Shown piece by piece: positions 8,905 to 19,475 of a stretch of DNA of 64,000 bases (position 1 is the first letter of the stretch; each line of letters starts with the position of its first letter). The stretch spans positions 79,367,911 to 79,431,910 of the forward strand of contig CM059198.1 of assembly GCA_030323885.1 (NCBI GenBank), written 5' to 3'. The translations under genes and the position numbers were made by a program. The notes under the pieces are model-generated. The model was not told the DNA's origin, made no database searches, and saw only the letters and a program-made list of their open reading frames with translations. Source of the stretch: Branchipolynoe longqiensis (taxonomy: Eukaryota; Annelida; Polychaeta; Phyllodocida; Polynoidae).

Positions 8905-11164
8905 TTAAATGTCTCTTTTATTAATAGCAAGTTAAATAATTATTCTTGCCTCTGTGTATTAAGTATGTTATCAATGCTACATATATGTAGTATATCCCAT
9001 ACAGGATATACACGATAAACTTGTATAATTTTGTTCTAAAGTGAAAATGTGAACATGTACACATTGAGACTAATACTACGCATTTACCCACACTTTTTTC
9101 AACTTTTTTCTTGTAAAACATAATCTTTTTTACTTGACTCTAATCGTTACAATTTTGTTTGACTTTATTGTGTCTGTTAATATGATGTTCTGGATGTGTC
9201 GTTAATTTCCAAGTTACATGGGTGATATTAAAGTTGCATAGTCCGATGGTTTTGAGTTTCAGAAATGTTCTTAGATAAATACATTAGGTTGATCGTTATA
9301 ATGTACCTTGCTTTAGCTTGAAGTAACTTTTATTTTATGTGGCTAACATTTGAGATATTTGAAGTGCAACCATGCAAAATTAAATTTGTCAAGCTTGCCA
9401 AAACTCTGACACCATAGAATTCTGCAGTAACATGATCTATTCAATTGCCTCACTATTCCCTTCTGTGTGGCGACAAATGCTTAATAAGTGCATCAGTATC
9501 CAAGCTAGATATGTGGAATCAAATTTAGATAATTGCTTTGGTTTTGAAAATTTGATGATTTCATCGGACTATGCAGTTTAACATATTGTTGCATTTGCAT
9601 AACATCTAAATCAAAAAGTGAAATGATTTTATTTTCAACTCTGACATATGCACAGCATGTAAGCCTTCATAGGAACTTTGGTTCTGCTATTATTTGGGAT
9701 ACTTTTTGCTATTCATTGAAAGGATTTTACTTTTGGTTTCCATGTCACGCTTTAGTGCCCAGTTTCAGAGAATGACCCTCAATTCAAACATACGTATTTA
9801 ATGTACGGACAAAATGTGAGTCAAGGTGGGAATCAATTGTTATCAACATTCATGTGATCAATTCTATATATGAAGACTTTGTTGTTAGTTTTATTTTAAG
9901 GTAAACGGAAACATTACCCTGTTGGTTACTTGATGATCGTGTACACAGAACATGTCTTTAGTTGGGGCAGTTTTAAGTTAATTATATGTCTACTATAAAT
10001 TATGTTTTTCTACGGATCATGACAGTGTGTTAACGTCTGTAGTCCCTGTCACGGCTACATTCAATATGTTGCAATCTATGAGCAGGAAAGGAGTAAAGGA
10101 TTGCAACAAAGTATTGGACGATTTGTGTCAGAACATGACAGAAAATGAGCGACGCGAAGAAAAGGAGAATTAAAACTGAGGTTAATGTTGTGTTTATTTA
10201 AAGTTGCATAGTCCAATGTTTTTGAGTTTCTGTCATTGTTCTGAGATAATATATTATATTGATTGTTGTAATCAATTTTACTTTAGTTTGAAGTAGCCTT
10301 TATTCCTTTTTGCAGGAATAGACTTAGTCATCACGAATAGACTATATCGGCATTCCAGCCGTGCGGTGCATTGTGGGATGCGTGGAAGAAAAACAAACCC
10401 TTGCAAAGCACATGGATAATGCTAATACACTGGGTGCAGCTATGAAATGTGCTAGTTTCAGCTCATCTCAGCTCTTGTTTGAAACATAGAATACCAACTA
10501 AAAAAATATATATAATAAATTAAGATCTTAATCTTTTATCTAACATTGCATTTACATCAATATAATCAGCACATCTTATACCATCTGCATTTAGATTGAG
10601 ACAAATCTGGGCACTCAGACTAGTGTTAGAGCCATAGCCAGAGTCTGTTTGACTCATTTTATTCATGTTTTTATTTATATCCTATGGTTAATAACATGCG
10701 TTGGGCTAGGAAAGTGGTAGGGTTAATCAGACATTGGTTATATATTTCTTTGAAACAAGTTTTTGTTGAAACATTTGACAATTTAATATTTAGAACAAGA
10801 ATTACTAATGTCTAATCAATGGTGATGTAAACATCAGCCAGTAAAGTGACTGAAATTGTATGTTTCTTAGCTCAAAATGCTTAATTATGGAGAGTTGTGT
10901 CTTAAGCATATTCATTATATTATTATATTGCATCCATCCATCCATGTTTGTACCAAATTGTTATGTATTTTTAATAATTTGGAATAAAATCAAAGTTTTG
11001 CCCTACGCGTATCGGCAAACTCAATGGCAGTAGCCTTTGCTTTGCTGCCAACGCCGTTTTCAGCGCATGCGCAGTCGGAATAGTGATCTCATCTATCGGT
11101 ATCAAACTGGACTATGCGGCCTCATCTAACTTAATATATTTCCACAAGAGATATTTCCTGTAGC
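8905..11164. other. AT-rich intergenic DNA with dispersed GCATAGTCCGAT motifs
   Basis: No gene seen over 2.2 kb. A diverged direct repeat of about 100 bp joins 9237-9336 and 10205-10305. The core GCATAGTCCGAT of the 64-bp satellite downstream also occurs here singly, in plus orientation (9237, 10205 with one change) and in minus orientation (about 9565 and 11107 with one change). 9229-9585 may be a small TIR element with TTAAA-like sequence at both ends. Confidence 0.5.
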
Positions 11165-12318
11165 AAGAATATTAGGAAGACGCTGCATAGTCCGATAAAA
11201 CCATAAACTTATCCTTATCCGGGATGATGAAGAGATCGGTAAAAAGCTGCATAGTCTGATAAAAACATAACGTCATCCTTATCTAGGATGATGGACAGAT
11301 CGTTATAAAGCCGCATAGTCTGATAAAAACATAACGTTATCCTTATCCGGGATGATGGACAGATCGTTATAAAGCTGCATAGTCTGATAAAACCATAAAA
11401 TTATCCTTATCCGGGATGATGAAGAGATCGGTAAAAAGCTGCATAGTCTGATAAAAACATAACATTATCCTTAACTAGGATGATGGACAGATCGTTATAA
11501 AGCTGCATAGTCTGATAAAAACATAACGTTATCCTTATCCGGGATGATGGAGAGATCGTTATAAAGCTGCATAGTCTGATAAAAACATAACGTTATCCTT
11601 ATCTAGGATGATGGACAGATCGTTATAAAGCCGCATAGTCTGATAAAAACATAACGTTATCCTTATCCGGGATGATGGAGAGATCGTTATAAAGCTGTAT
11701 AGTCTGATAAAAACATAACATTATCCTTATCCGGGATGATGGAGAGATCGTTATAAAGCTGCATAGTCTGATAAAAACATAACATTATCCTTATCCAGGA
11801 TGATGGAGAGATCGTTATAAAGCTGCATAGTCTGATAAAAACATAACATTATCCTTATCTAGGATGATGGACAGATCGTTATAAAGCTGCATAGTCTGAT
11901 AAAAACATAACGTTATCCTTATCTAGGATGATGGACAGATCGTTATAAAGCTGCATAGCCTGATAAAAACATAACGTTATCCTTATCCAGGATGATGGAG
12001 AGATCGTTATAAAGCTGCATAGTCTGATAAAAACATAACATTATCCTTATCTAGGATGATGGAGAGATCGTTATAAAGCTGCATAGTCCGATAAAAACAT
12101 AACATTACCCTTATCCGGGATGATGGACAGATCGTTATAAAGCTGCATAGTCTGATAAAAACATAACATTATCCTTATCTAGGATGATGGACAGATCGTT
12201 ATAAAGCTGCATAGTCTGATAAAACCATAACATTATCCTTATCCGGGATGATGGAGAGATCGTTATAAAGCTGCATAATCTGATAAAAACATAACGTTAT
12301 CCTTAGCCAGGATGATGG
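11165..12318. repeat. 64-bp satellite array, about 18 units
   Basis: Unit starts GCTGCATAGTCTGATAAAAA and runs through TCCTTATCCGGGATGATGGA. Units differ at a few repeated positions (GGGATGATG or AGGATGATG; GGAGAG, GGACAG or GAAGAG), so subtypes are interleaved. Confidence 0.95.
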
Positions 12319-12322
12319 AAAG

Positions 12323-12412
12323 ACGCCATGAGTGCGCACTGTCACAAGTCGGTGTCCATCCTGATATGACCTCAGATGTTGTCAGACATTAAACCTTACC
12401 AAACAAACTAAA
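12323..12412 (+). repeat. SINE 3' fragment
   Basis: Matches the SINE 3' core: CGCCATGAGTGCGCACTGTC, CCTGATATGACCTCAGATG and an ACATTAAAC-like end. It directly follows the 64-bp array, with no tRNA-like head. Confidence 0.75.
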
Positions 12413-12535
12413 GAAAGATGGCAAAGTGGTAAGGAGGACGCTTTGTTTCACGTAATGGGGTTTTGCTTCCATGCGCTGTTTAATATCACTGAGATGACTG
12501 CCTTACAAAGACTGTCGCCAGAAGCACCTTTTGTT
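12413..12535. other. Short unique spacer
   Basis: Nothing recognised. Confidence 0.4.
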
Positions 12536-12823
12536 GTCTATCTTTAGGGTTTTACGTCCTAGCAAAATCATATTAGGATGGCTACCGATTTGTGATAGTG
12601 CGCATTCATGGTCACTTAATAACAATAGTGACACCAGCACCATGACTCGATACGCCACTCAGTCACATTATCCTGGTCTTCATCTATCCAGGTTATATCC
12701 TTCTAATACCAAGCACATTTACTAAGGGTGATACAAAATGGGAACCATTGTGCCTAGAGTGAGATTCGAACCCACACTTCTGCTATTTCGATACTAGCAG
12801 TCCAACCAGGACTCTATCTAGGC
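12536..12823 (-). repeat. tRNA-derived SINE, minus strand, with well-preserved tRNA-like head
   Basis: The head occupies 12752-12823 on the minus strand: acceptor arms GCCTAGA and TCTAGGC pair perfectly over 7 bp, and the T arm GTGGG-TTCGAAT-CTCAC is complete. The D arm and an anticodon arm 4 nt longer than normal do not fit a functional tRNA. The body down to 12536 is an eroded copy of the common SINE body. It lies head to head with the next SINE, which starts at 12829. Confidence 0.7.
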
Positions 12824-12828
12824 TCCCA

Positions 12829-13095
12829 CCGGACGCGGTGGCTGAATCGGTAGAGCGCAGGCTTCCTGTGCTGGAGATTGGGAGTTCGATTCCCGGTCGA
12901 GTCGAATGAAAGGCTTATAAAATTGAAACTTGCCGCTACCTAACTCAGCCTTAATATCATAGGACAAGGACTGCTTAGCACAGTATCAGGATAATGAACC
13001 TGTGGGCGATATTAAGTCCTGGTGCTGGTGGCCTGGTCTCCCAGTGGGGCAGCACTATGAAAAGTCGCCGTCAGTATGCACTGTCACAAGTCGGT
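12829..13095 (+). repeat. Common tRNA-derived SINE, 5' part (split by RTE insertion)
   Basis: Starts CCGGACGCGGTGGCTGAATC with an A-box-like region (GGCTGAATCGGTAGAGC) and B box GTTCGATTCCC at about 12887. Body blocks AAGGACTGCTTAGC, AGTATCAGGATAATG and TCTCCCAGTGGGGCAGC recur in the copies at 24018, 24577 and 25921 (minus). The copy stops at AAGTCGGT (13088-13095), which is duplicated at 16527-16534 on the far side of the RTE, where the 3' core continues to about 16590. Confidence 0.85.
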
Positions 13096-16000
13096 CAATC
13101 AATCAATCAATAGTTCCATCCTCTAGTCGAGGGTTGGATGCAATGGTTCTCCACTTGTCCCGATGTTGTGCTGTTCTGATAGACTGTGAATAATTCAAGC
13201 CTGTCCACTGTGAAATATTTGTAAACCATGATGTTCTTGGTCTCCCTCTCCCTCTGCTGCCATTCACCTTCCCTTCCAACAATGTACGGTATATTGAACT
13301 CTGACGAATGATGTGGCCAAAATAAATAAGTTTCTTTGTCTGTATAGTGGCAAACAAGCTTTTCTTATTTTTAATTTTTCTGAGAACTTCTTTGTTGGTG
13401 ATCTTCTTTGTCCATGATATTTTCATCATCCTTCGATAAGTCCACATCTCAAATGCTGCTAAACGTTTGTACATTTTCTTAGAGATTGTCCATGTCTCTG
13501 CCCCATACATTAGAGTAGACCACACATAACACTGAAGAATACGCTTCCTTGTTTGTATTAATATCTTACTTGATGTTAACACTCTATACATTTTGGAGAA
13601 TGTTGTTCGGGCTATTGTTATCCTTCTTTTAATTTCTTCCTCACATCTCCCATCATTTGTAATCTTTTGTCCGAGATATATGAATTCGGATACTTGTTCT
13701 ATGTTTGTGCCATCTATGGTTATATTGACATTTGGTTTATCTGTCTTTTTACTTATAACCATTGTTTTGGTCTTCCTGGCATTCATCTTCATGTTGAATA
13801 GTATTCCAGCTTTATTGATTCTATTCACTATATCTTGTAGGTTTTTCTCACTGTCTGCTAGTATTACACTGTCATCGGCATATCTAAGATTGTTGATGTT
13901 CATGCCACCTATTGTCACTCCCTTGCAATCTTCAATGTGTCTGAAAATCATCTCTGTGTACAGGTTAAATAGACATGGTGACAATACACACCCCTGTCGA
14001 ACTCCTCGTTTAATCATAACTTCATCCGATAGGCCCTGCTCCATTTTTATAAATGCACGTTGTGTCCAGTATAAGTTCACAATTAGTTTAATGTCTTTGC
14101 CATTGACACCAATATCTTGTAAACATTTGATTAACAGTTCATGATTGACTCGGTCGAAGGCCTTCTCATAGTCAATAAAGCAGGCATAAACATCCTGGTT
14201 CACTTCACAATAACGTTCACAAATCATTCTCATATTGAAAATCCCTTCACGTGTACCTCTTCCAGATATAAACCCACTTTGTACGTTACTGATTTGTTCT
14301 TCAATTTTCTGTCTGTTTCTCAGTAAAATTATTTTCAGGATCATCTTCAACATATGACTCATCAGGCTTAGTGTTCTGTACTCAGTACACAATGTTGGTT
14401 TTAGCTTCTTTGGGAGTCGTACAAATATGGATTCATTCATATTCAATGGTATAAATCCAGTCTCATAGATGTCAGTTACTAGCTTATGAATGATTTGAAT
14501 CCCCACTTCATCTAGTCCTTTTATCATTTCTGATGTTATCTGGTCACTTCCAGGAGCCTTACCTGCCTTTAGATCATTGATAGCCTTCTCAACCTCTGAT
14601 ACTAATATAATATTCCCATCTTCTTTCTCAATTGTGGGTGGGTTCCCTCTGTCATCATTGTATAGTTCGTTTACATATTCTTCCCATCTGGACTTTATTT
14701 CATCTTCTTCAAAGAGCATTTTGCCGTCTTTGTTCTTGATACATTTACTGCTTCTCTGTCTGTATCCTTGACCTGTTATCTCTTTCACTTTCTTGTGCAT
14801 CTCTCTTGAACGATGTTGAGACTCAAGTTGTTCCACTACTTCACACTTCTTATTCCACCATTCATCTTTAGCTTTTTTGCATTCATCTTCTATTTCATTC
14901 TTCAGGTGTTTGTATTTAGGTGGATCAGTGGTTTTCACTTTCTTCCTTTCTGCCATCTTTTCTAGTATGGTTTGCGTCATCCATGATTGCTTTGTCTCTC
15001 GTTTTTTATTTGGTAACACCTCCTCTGCTGACTTGACCATGCTTTCTCTGAGAGCTTCCCATTCCATTTCAATGTTGTTATACTCTCTCTGAGGAGTTTC
15101 TTCATTCATCAGTACACTGAATTTGTTATGAACAGAGACATTATACTTAGTTCTGTATTTTGCATCTTTTAACATGTTCATATCCATTTGAATGTTGTTT
15201 TTAATTTTGTTCTGCTGTTTCAATTTCACTACCATACTGATTACTACTGGATTATGATCCGAACATATGTCAGCACCTGGATATGTCCTTGCCTGTTTGA
15301 TACAATTTCGATATCGTTGGTTGACAAGAATGTAATCGATCTGGTTCCGACATACATCACCAGGGCTCTTCCATGTATATAGTCTTCTCTTTGGATGTTC
15401 AAATAAGGTGTTAGCAATTACTAGTTTTGATGTCAAACAGAAATTTATCAAGTATTCACCACGATCATTTCTCTCACCTAAGCCAAATCTTCCTGTTACT
15501 GGATATTCATGTTGTTCTCCAACTTTCGCATTCCAATCGCCCATAACAATTGTTATTTCTCCAGACTTGGTGTATTCCATTACCTTTTTGATGCTGTCAT
15601 AGAACTCGTTGACTTCTTCATCATCGTGATCTGAGGTTGGTGCATAAACTTGCAGAATGTTTATATTGAACGGTTTTCCCCTCAGCTTCATCATAATAAT
15701 TCTGTCAGATACTGGCCAGAATCCAATCATTGTGGCGGCAATGGACTTCTTCATCATAATTCCAACGCCATACTGATGTTTTTCATCTCCAGAATATATC
15801 ATATCTACCTCACTATCACCTATCCTCCCATCACCCGTCCATCTCGTCTCAGCTATACCTAGGATGTCAAGGTTTAGCGCTGTCATTTCCACTTTCAGGT
15901 TGTCATATCGGCCTGGTTTGTACAATGTTTGTACATTCCATGTACCAATCTTTAGCACCTTTCCTCCAGTTTTCAGTTGCCTGACATCAGATGCATACCT

Positions 16001-16526
16001 TCCTATTTTAGGCTTTGGGTTTACATTGTCATTACTAGGTTTCTTAATAGTTGAAGGAAAGGTGCCTCCACTGTAGCTATTAGAAGGCTTCCCCGCAGAG
16101 GGACCAGAGTTGTCTCCATCTCTAAATTTGCTTCCATTAATTACCATTGCTTACTATGGGTAAATACTTGGTAGGTTCCCCTTCCTTTCCAAGGTGACTG
16201 GCCACTTACTCATCTTTGTCAGAGTGTGCCCTGATGAGCCACATCATCTTGCTGTTACACCTTCAAAGCTATTGATCTTCTAACTCATCTGCTGCTCCAG
16301 TCTTCATGCACTTGAAGGGGTGACATCCCCTGACCACACCAACAAAGTTGATGTGCACCGCACTTAGTTTAGGCCGACAATTGAGTCGGTATGGCCGCTG
16401 GTGTGCACTACCAACTTCTGGTCTTCCCATAAATGGGACTAGCCGCACGGCAGTGGGGGTTTTAAATCAGAGTTTACCTTCTCCTAGATGAGCAGTCAGC
16501 CAAGATTGACGAGCCCCACCTGCCCG
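13096..16526 (-). mobile_element. Full-length RTE-clade LINE
   Basis: Flanked by the 8-bp target duplication AAGTCGGT (13088-13095 and 16527-16534), it sits inside a SINE. On the minus strand it has a 5' UTR (16526-16148), one ORF, and ends in a short (TTGA)n tail instead of poly(A), as RTE elements do. The tail starts inside the stop codon region. A 5'-truncated copy at 46247-46935 looks identical in the shared part. An intact ORF plus an identical sister copy indicate recent activity. Confidence 0.9.
13103..16147 (-). CDS. RTE LINE endonuclease-reverse transcriptase, 1014 aa, intact
   Basis: Single polyprotein that nicks genomic DNA and copies element RNA at the nick. Residues about 65-320 form the APE-type endonuclease (GTWNVQTL near 69, AETRWTGDG near 99, MGDWNAKVG near 202, SDHNPVV at its end). 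The RT domain covers roughly 530-800, with FIDYEKAFDRV and RYADDSVILA (catalytic YADD near 752). The C-terminal region has a FGHIIR block and a basic GSRGRGRPR segment, as in RTE/BovB proteins. Length fits the clade and no frame break is seen. It closely resembles proteins often labelled craniofacial development protein 2-like in animal genomes. Confidence 0.92.
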   Translation of the reverse strand: MVINGSKFRDGDNSGPSAGKPSNSYSGGTFPSTIKKPSNDNVNPKPKIGRYASDVRQLKTGGKVLKIGTWNVQTLYKPGRYDNLKVEMTALNLDILGIAETRWTGDGRIGDSEVDMIYSGDEKHQYGVGIMMKKSIAATMIGFWPVSDRIIMMKLRGKPFNINILQVYAPTSDHDDEEVNEFYDSIKKVMEYTKSGEITIVMGDWNAKVGEQHEYPVTGRFGLGERNDRGEYLINFCLTSKLVIANTLFEHPKRRLYTWKSPGDVCRNQIDYILVNQRYRNCIKQARTYPGADICSDHNPVVISMVVKLKQQNKIKNNIQMDMNMLKDAKYRTKYNVSVHNKFSVLMNEETPQREYNNIEMEWEALRESMVKSAEEVLPNKKRETKQSWMTQTILEKMAERKKVKTTDPPKYKHLKNEIEDECKKAKDEWWNKKCEVVEQLESQHRSREMHKKVKEITGQGYRQRSSKCIKNKDGKMLFEEDEIKSRWEEYVNELYNDDRGNPPTIEKEDGNIILVSEVEKAINDLKAGKAPGSDQITSEMIKGLDEVGIQIIHKLVTDIYETGFIPLNMNESIFVRLPKKLKPTLCTEYRTLSLMSHMLKMILKIILLRNRQKIEEQISNVQSGFISGRGTREGIFNMRMICERYCEVNQDVYACFIDYEKAFDRVNHELLIKCLQDIGVNGKDIKLIVNLYWTQRAFIKMEQGLSDEVMIKRGVRQGCVLSPCLFNLYTEMIFRHIEDCKGVTIGGMNINNLRYADDSVILADSEKNLQDIVNRINKAGILFNMKMNARKTKTMVISKKTDKPNVNITIDGTNIEQVSEFIYLGQKITNDGRCEEEIKRRITIARTTFSKMYRVLTSSKILIQTRKRILQCYVWSTLMYGAETWTISKKMYKRLAAFEMWTYRRMMKISWTKKITNKEVLRKIKNKKSLFATIQTKKLIYFGHIIRQSSIYRTLLEGKVNGSRGRGRPRTSWFTNISQWTGLNYSQSIRTAQHRDKWRTIASNPRLEDGTID

Positions 16527-16590
16527 AAGTCGGTACACGTCCTGATATGAGCTTAGATGTTGCCAGGAGGTAAAACTAAAAAGACAAGCA
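16527..16590 (+). repeat. Common SINE, 3' part beyond the RTE insertion
   Basis: Continues the SINE broken at 13095: AAGTCGGTACACGTCCTGAT and ATGTTGCCAGGAGGTAAAAC. Confidence 0.85.
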
Positions 16591-16599
16591 ACAGTATCT

Positions 16600-16790
16600 A
16601 GGCTCCCTGATGCAATCAACCTACACACGCCTACCTGTATATGTGGCATTTCACCTGGGGAGGTCAGTGAACTAAACAACATTACCAACAAGTATCAATG
16701 TTCTAAGTCATTGGCTTAACTCGACCAGGGATCGAACCCACGACCTCCACCGATACAATTATTTTTCTCTGGGCTAGATCCCATTCTAAA
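16600..16790 (-). repeat. SINE-like fragment with tRNA-like B box, minus strand
   Basis: On the minus strand GTGGGTTCGATCCCTGGTCG (about 16727-16746) is a strong B box with T-arm pairing, followed by the AATGACTTAGAACATTGATA body segment seen in the other SINEs. The A-box side is degraded. Confidence 0.5.
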
Positions 16791-17139
16791 GTATGAATCA
16801 GACTGCATTGTAAATTTAGCTTTCGCCATCATGCACCACTGCAAAGGCAGTCTTCCATTAAACGACCCTTATGCACACGGACATGCCTCAAGGCATTGCT
16901 GACCGGTTTAATAATGCCAACATTTGCACATTGGATAAGCCAACAAATGCATATTTAAGTTATTTCCACCAAATTCAAAATACAATTGTCCTGATGTGGT
17001 TAGGCTTGTATTGTTCCACTGTTGCTGCATGGGATCAGTTTCAGTGTCATTCTCTTCTAATCCTAAGTCGTTCTCTTCTAACCCTAATGATACTGCTTGA
17101 CTAGCGGTACTTTGTATTTGAAGTGCGAACAGGAAGAAG
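16791..17139. other. No gene seen
   Basis: Unique sequence; short open frames only. A TTCTCTTCTAA motif repeats near 17050-17080. Confidence 0.4.
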
Positions 17140-17414
17140 GCAAGGCGGAGGTGGAAAAAAGAGGCCTTTATTGAGGCGCCTCTGGCAACAGAGGGGGTAA
17201 ACATGGCAACAGTGAAAAAGCTCAGGAGGAGCAGGTACATGGTATAGGGAAGGTAAGGCTCATGAGGAGCAGAGAACAGAACAAGAGAGTCTATAACAGG
17301 GCTCATACGGAGCAGAGGTAAAAGTTCATGTGAGGGGAGGGGGCGCCGAGGAGCGCTCCACCAGCTGAAAGAGAAGAGAAAAGAGGAGGAGAAAGTTGGG
17401 TGTTGGGTGGAGGA

Positions 17415-17585
17415 AAAAGGGCAGAGCGTGGAGGAGGGCTGGAAGGCGAATGACTGAGAGAGGCCGGCGGGCGGCCTTATAAGGGAGGGCAGGAGGGCGG
17501 TGACAGGTGAGGTGCGAAAGCAGGCCGGGGGGAGGGGGAGGAGGAAAGCTGAGAGACGGGCGTCGCGTGAGGTGAGAATGCTGCG
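17415..17585 (-). repeat. YR-I direct repeat, 3' copy, with TATA box
   Basis: Nearly identical to 19305-19475. Minus-strand TATAAGG at about 17477-17483 and TCAGTC at 17452-17457. Beyond it the element continues to a poly(A) signal at 17167-17172. Confidence 0.85.
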
Positions 17586-17655
17586 CGAGGGAGGCGAGAG
17601 GGCTCGAGGCGCGCCCGAGGGGGGGGCGAGGCGGGGCAGATGTGCGCGCACCGCC

Positions 17656-18117
17656 TCAGAGGTCAGGTTCCCTGTGGGCGGCGAGTGTCCGGGGCCTACG
17701 TCGACAGGGAGCGGGCGGCCAAAGATAGAGGAGGCCCGCTCCTTGGAGAGATCCGGTGAGGAGGTCCGGCGAGGGTCGAGCAGGGGGCAGCGAAGTCCTC
17801 AGGGCTTGGTGGGGTGGGGGTCGGGGTCGGGTCGGGCGGGTTGACGAAGGCGGTGTCGTGAAGGTCGGCGGCTGTGCTATCTGGGGAGGGTTCCTGGTGA
17901 GGCTGGGCTCTGTCTGAGGCGTGAGGTGCGAGGTGATGATCCCCGGCTCTGTCTGGGCGGCGTTTCGATCGGTGGTCGCTGAGGGGTTGTCGGTGGAGGT
18001 CACGGGGCTGTCGGCAGTGGTGTGGGTGAGGCGCCGGGGAGGGCCCCCCGGGCCGGCCGGGGGGGGGGGGGGCGGCGGATCAAAAATCCGCCGAGGCGGC
18101 CGGGGTCTGGCGCTCAT
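17656..18117 (-). pseudogene. YR-I copy 3, proline-rich segment of pol
   Basis: Proline/threonine/serine-rich frame of about 150 residues in the same position and style as 31-724 in copy 1. It is cut off by the 3' direct repeat. No catalytic motif, so it is the leader of a deleted pol. Confidence 0.45.
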
Positions 18118-18268
18118 GGGCTTGCTTGGTGAGGCATCCGGCCTCGCTATGCATGGTTAGTATGCGCCGCACGTTGGCGCAATAGGCGCACACGTGCCGG
18201 TGCCTCTCTCCCACCTCGCCGTGGGCCTCCCCGACGGGGGCCCGATCGCATGAGGCGGGCTCGCGGTT

Positions 18269-19237
18269 CTAGGCGGCGCAGGGGGCCCCGTGAGTGTGCC
18301 TATCGTAGGCGATGCGGGTGTCGGCTTGGGGCCGGGGCAGGTGTGCGCCTCGGGCCCAATCCTCGCCTCGGGGAGCTGGTGTTGCCGGGGCGGCTTGGGT
18401 GAGGGCGGCGGGCATGGTGCGGGAGTCCATCCTCAGCATGTTGAGGGCAACTGGATCGTGCCATCCATGGGGGAGCCTCCCGTCCGCTATCCAGGTGAAT
18501 ATGGCCTCGGAATAACGGCGGACGGTAGGCCACGGATGCACCAGGATGTCCCTCATCATGGTGAGGTGGTGGTGGTGTAGGCCCTGGACGGAGTCTGCGG
18601 GGAAGGCTGGATGGCTGGCGAGGGTGAGGAGGGCGAGGTTGTATTCGTCCCTGGTCGCCTCGCCCCTCCTCACCGGCTTCCGCTCAGGGCCCCTCTCGAC
18701 GAGGTCCGAGGGGAAGATGTAGTCCGAGGGAATGCCTTGGCGCCTGATGGTGCGGTGCACCTCGGCGGAAGCGAGGATGTCGCGGACGGCATCGGACGCG
18801 GATGCTGGGGTGTGCTCCTCGGCGACGTCCTGGAGGTAGGCCGGGGGCGGAGCGGGCCCGCCTCGGGCGGCGAGACGGTCGTACCGTTGGTAGTGGGGGT
18901 GGGTTGCCCCGGGCAGAGTCGCTTGAGGTGGCGGCGGGGGCCGGGCCCCGGCGGCGGCCCGCGCCCGAGGAGCTGGAGCGGGCGGCGTGGTGTAGGCGGC
19001 CTGCAGTTGCTCCGGTGCTCCTCGGGCTCCCCCCGACTCGAGGGCATCCATGCGCGTAGTCAGGTGCTGCAGGGCCTCGAGTATCAGGGCTGTCTCGGCG
19101 CCCGAGGGGCGGCCGGAGGGGAAGGCCGGGGCTGGAGGTGTTGAGCTGCCTCCGGGCGAGCCCGAGGAGGGTCCCGGCATGGCCAGGGCGGTTGCCCGGG
19201 AGCTCTTGCGGCCCCTTCCCTTTCCGTGTCCAGGCAT
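18269..19237 (-). CDS. YR-I gag-like protein, open reading frame
   Basis: I place the start at the ATG at 19237 (MPGHGKGRGRKSS), downstream of the TATA/initiator, although the frame is open to 19546. A basic and low-complexity N-terminus is followed by a conserved block containing IPSDYIFPSDLVERGP, RRGEATRDEYNLALL and HPWPTVRRYSEAIF. The same block is in YR-I copy 2 (about 43160-43410), so it is a family feature and the probable capsid-like core. The protein has about 320 residues. The family role as gag is inferred from its position upstream of pol. Confidence 0.65.
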   Translation of the reverse strand: MPGHGKGRGRKSSRATALAMPGPSSGSPGGSSTPPAPAFPSGRPSGAETALILEALQHLTTRMDALESGGARGAPEQLQAAYTTPPAPAPRARAAAGARPPPPPQATLPGATHPHYQRYDRLAARGGPAPPPAYLQDVAEEHTPASASDAVRDILASAEVHRTIRRQGIPSDYIFPSDLVERGPERKPVRRGEATRDEYNLALLTLASHPAFPADSVQGLHHHHLTMMRDILVHPWPTVRRYSEAIFTWIADGRLPHGWHDPVALNMLRMDSRTMPAALTQAAPATPAPRGEDWARGAHLPRPQADTRIAYDRHTHGAPCAA

Positions 19238-19304
19238 GGTGGAGGAGCCTGAGGCAGGGCAGCGGTCCGAGGTGAAGCAGTGGTGGTGCAGAGCCAGACA
19301 GGAA

Positions 19305-19475
19305 AAAGGGCAGAGCGTGGAGGAGGGCTGGAAGGCGAATGACTGAGAGAGGCCGGCGGGCGGCCTTATAAGGGAGGGCAGGAGGGCGTTGACAGGTGAG
19401 GTGCGAAAGCAGGCCGGGGGGAGGGGGAGGAGGAAAGCTGAGAGGCGGGCGTCGCGCGAGGTGAGAATGCTGTGC
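19305..19475 (-). promoter_or_regulatory. YR-I direct repeat, 5' copy: TATA box and initiator
   Basis: On the minus strand CCCTTATAAGG at about 19364-19376 is followed after about 25 bp by TCAGTC (19341-19346), an arthropod/metazoan-type initiator. It would drive the gag ORF starting at 19237. Confidence 0.6.

Noticed and set aside
11165..12318. CRISPR array
   Set aside because: Tandem units without spacers in a eukaryotic repeat landscape; no cas genes.
12752..12823. Functional tRNA gene
   Set aside because: D arm and oversized anticodon arm do not fit, and a SINE body follows.
18611..19144. GC-rich plus-strand frames antisense to YR-I gag
   Set aside because: Shadows of the GC-biased gag ORF; no motifs.
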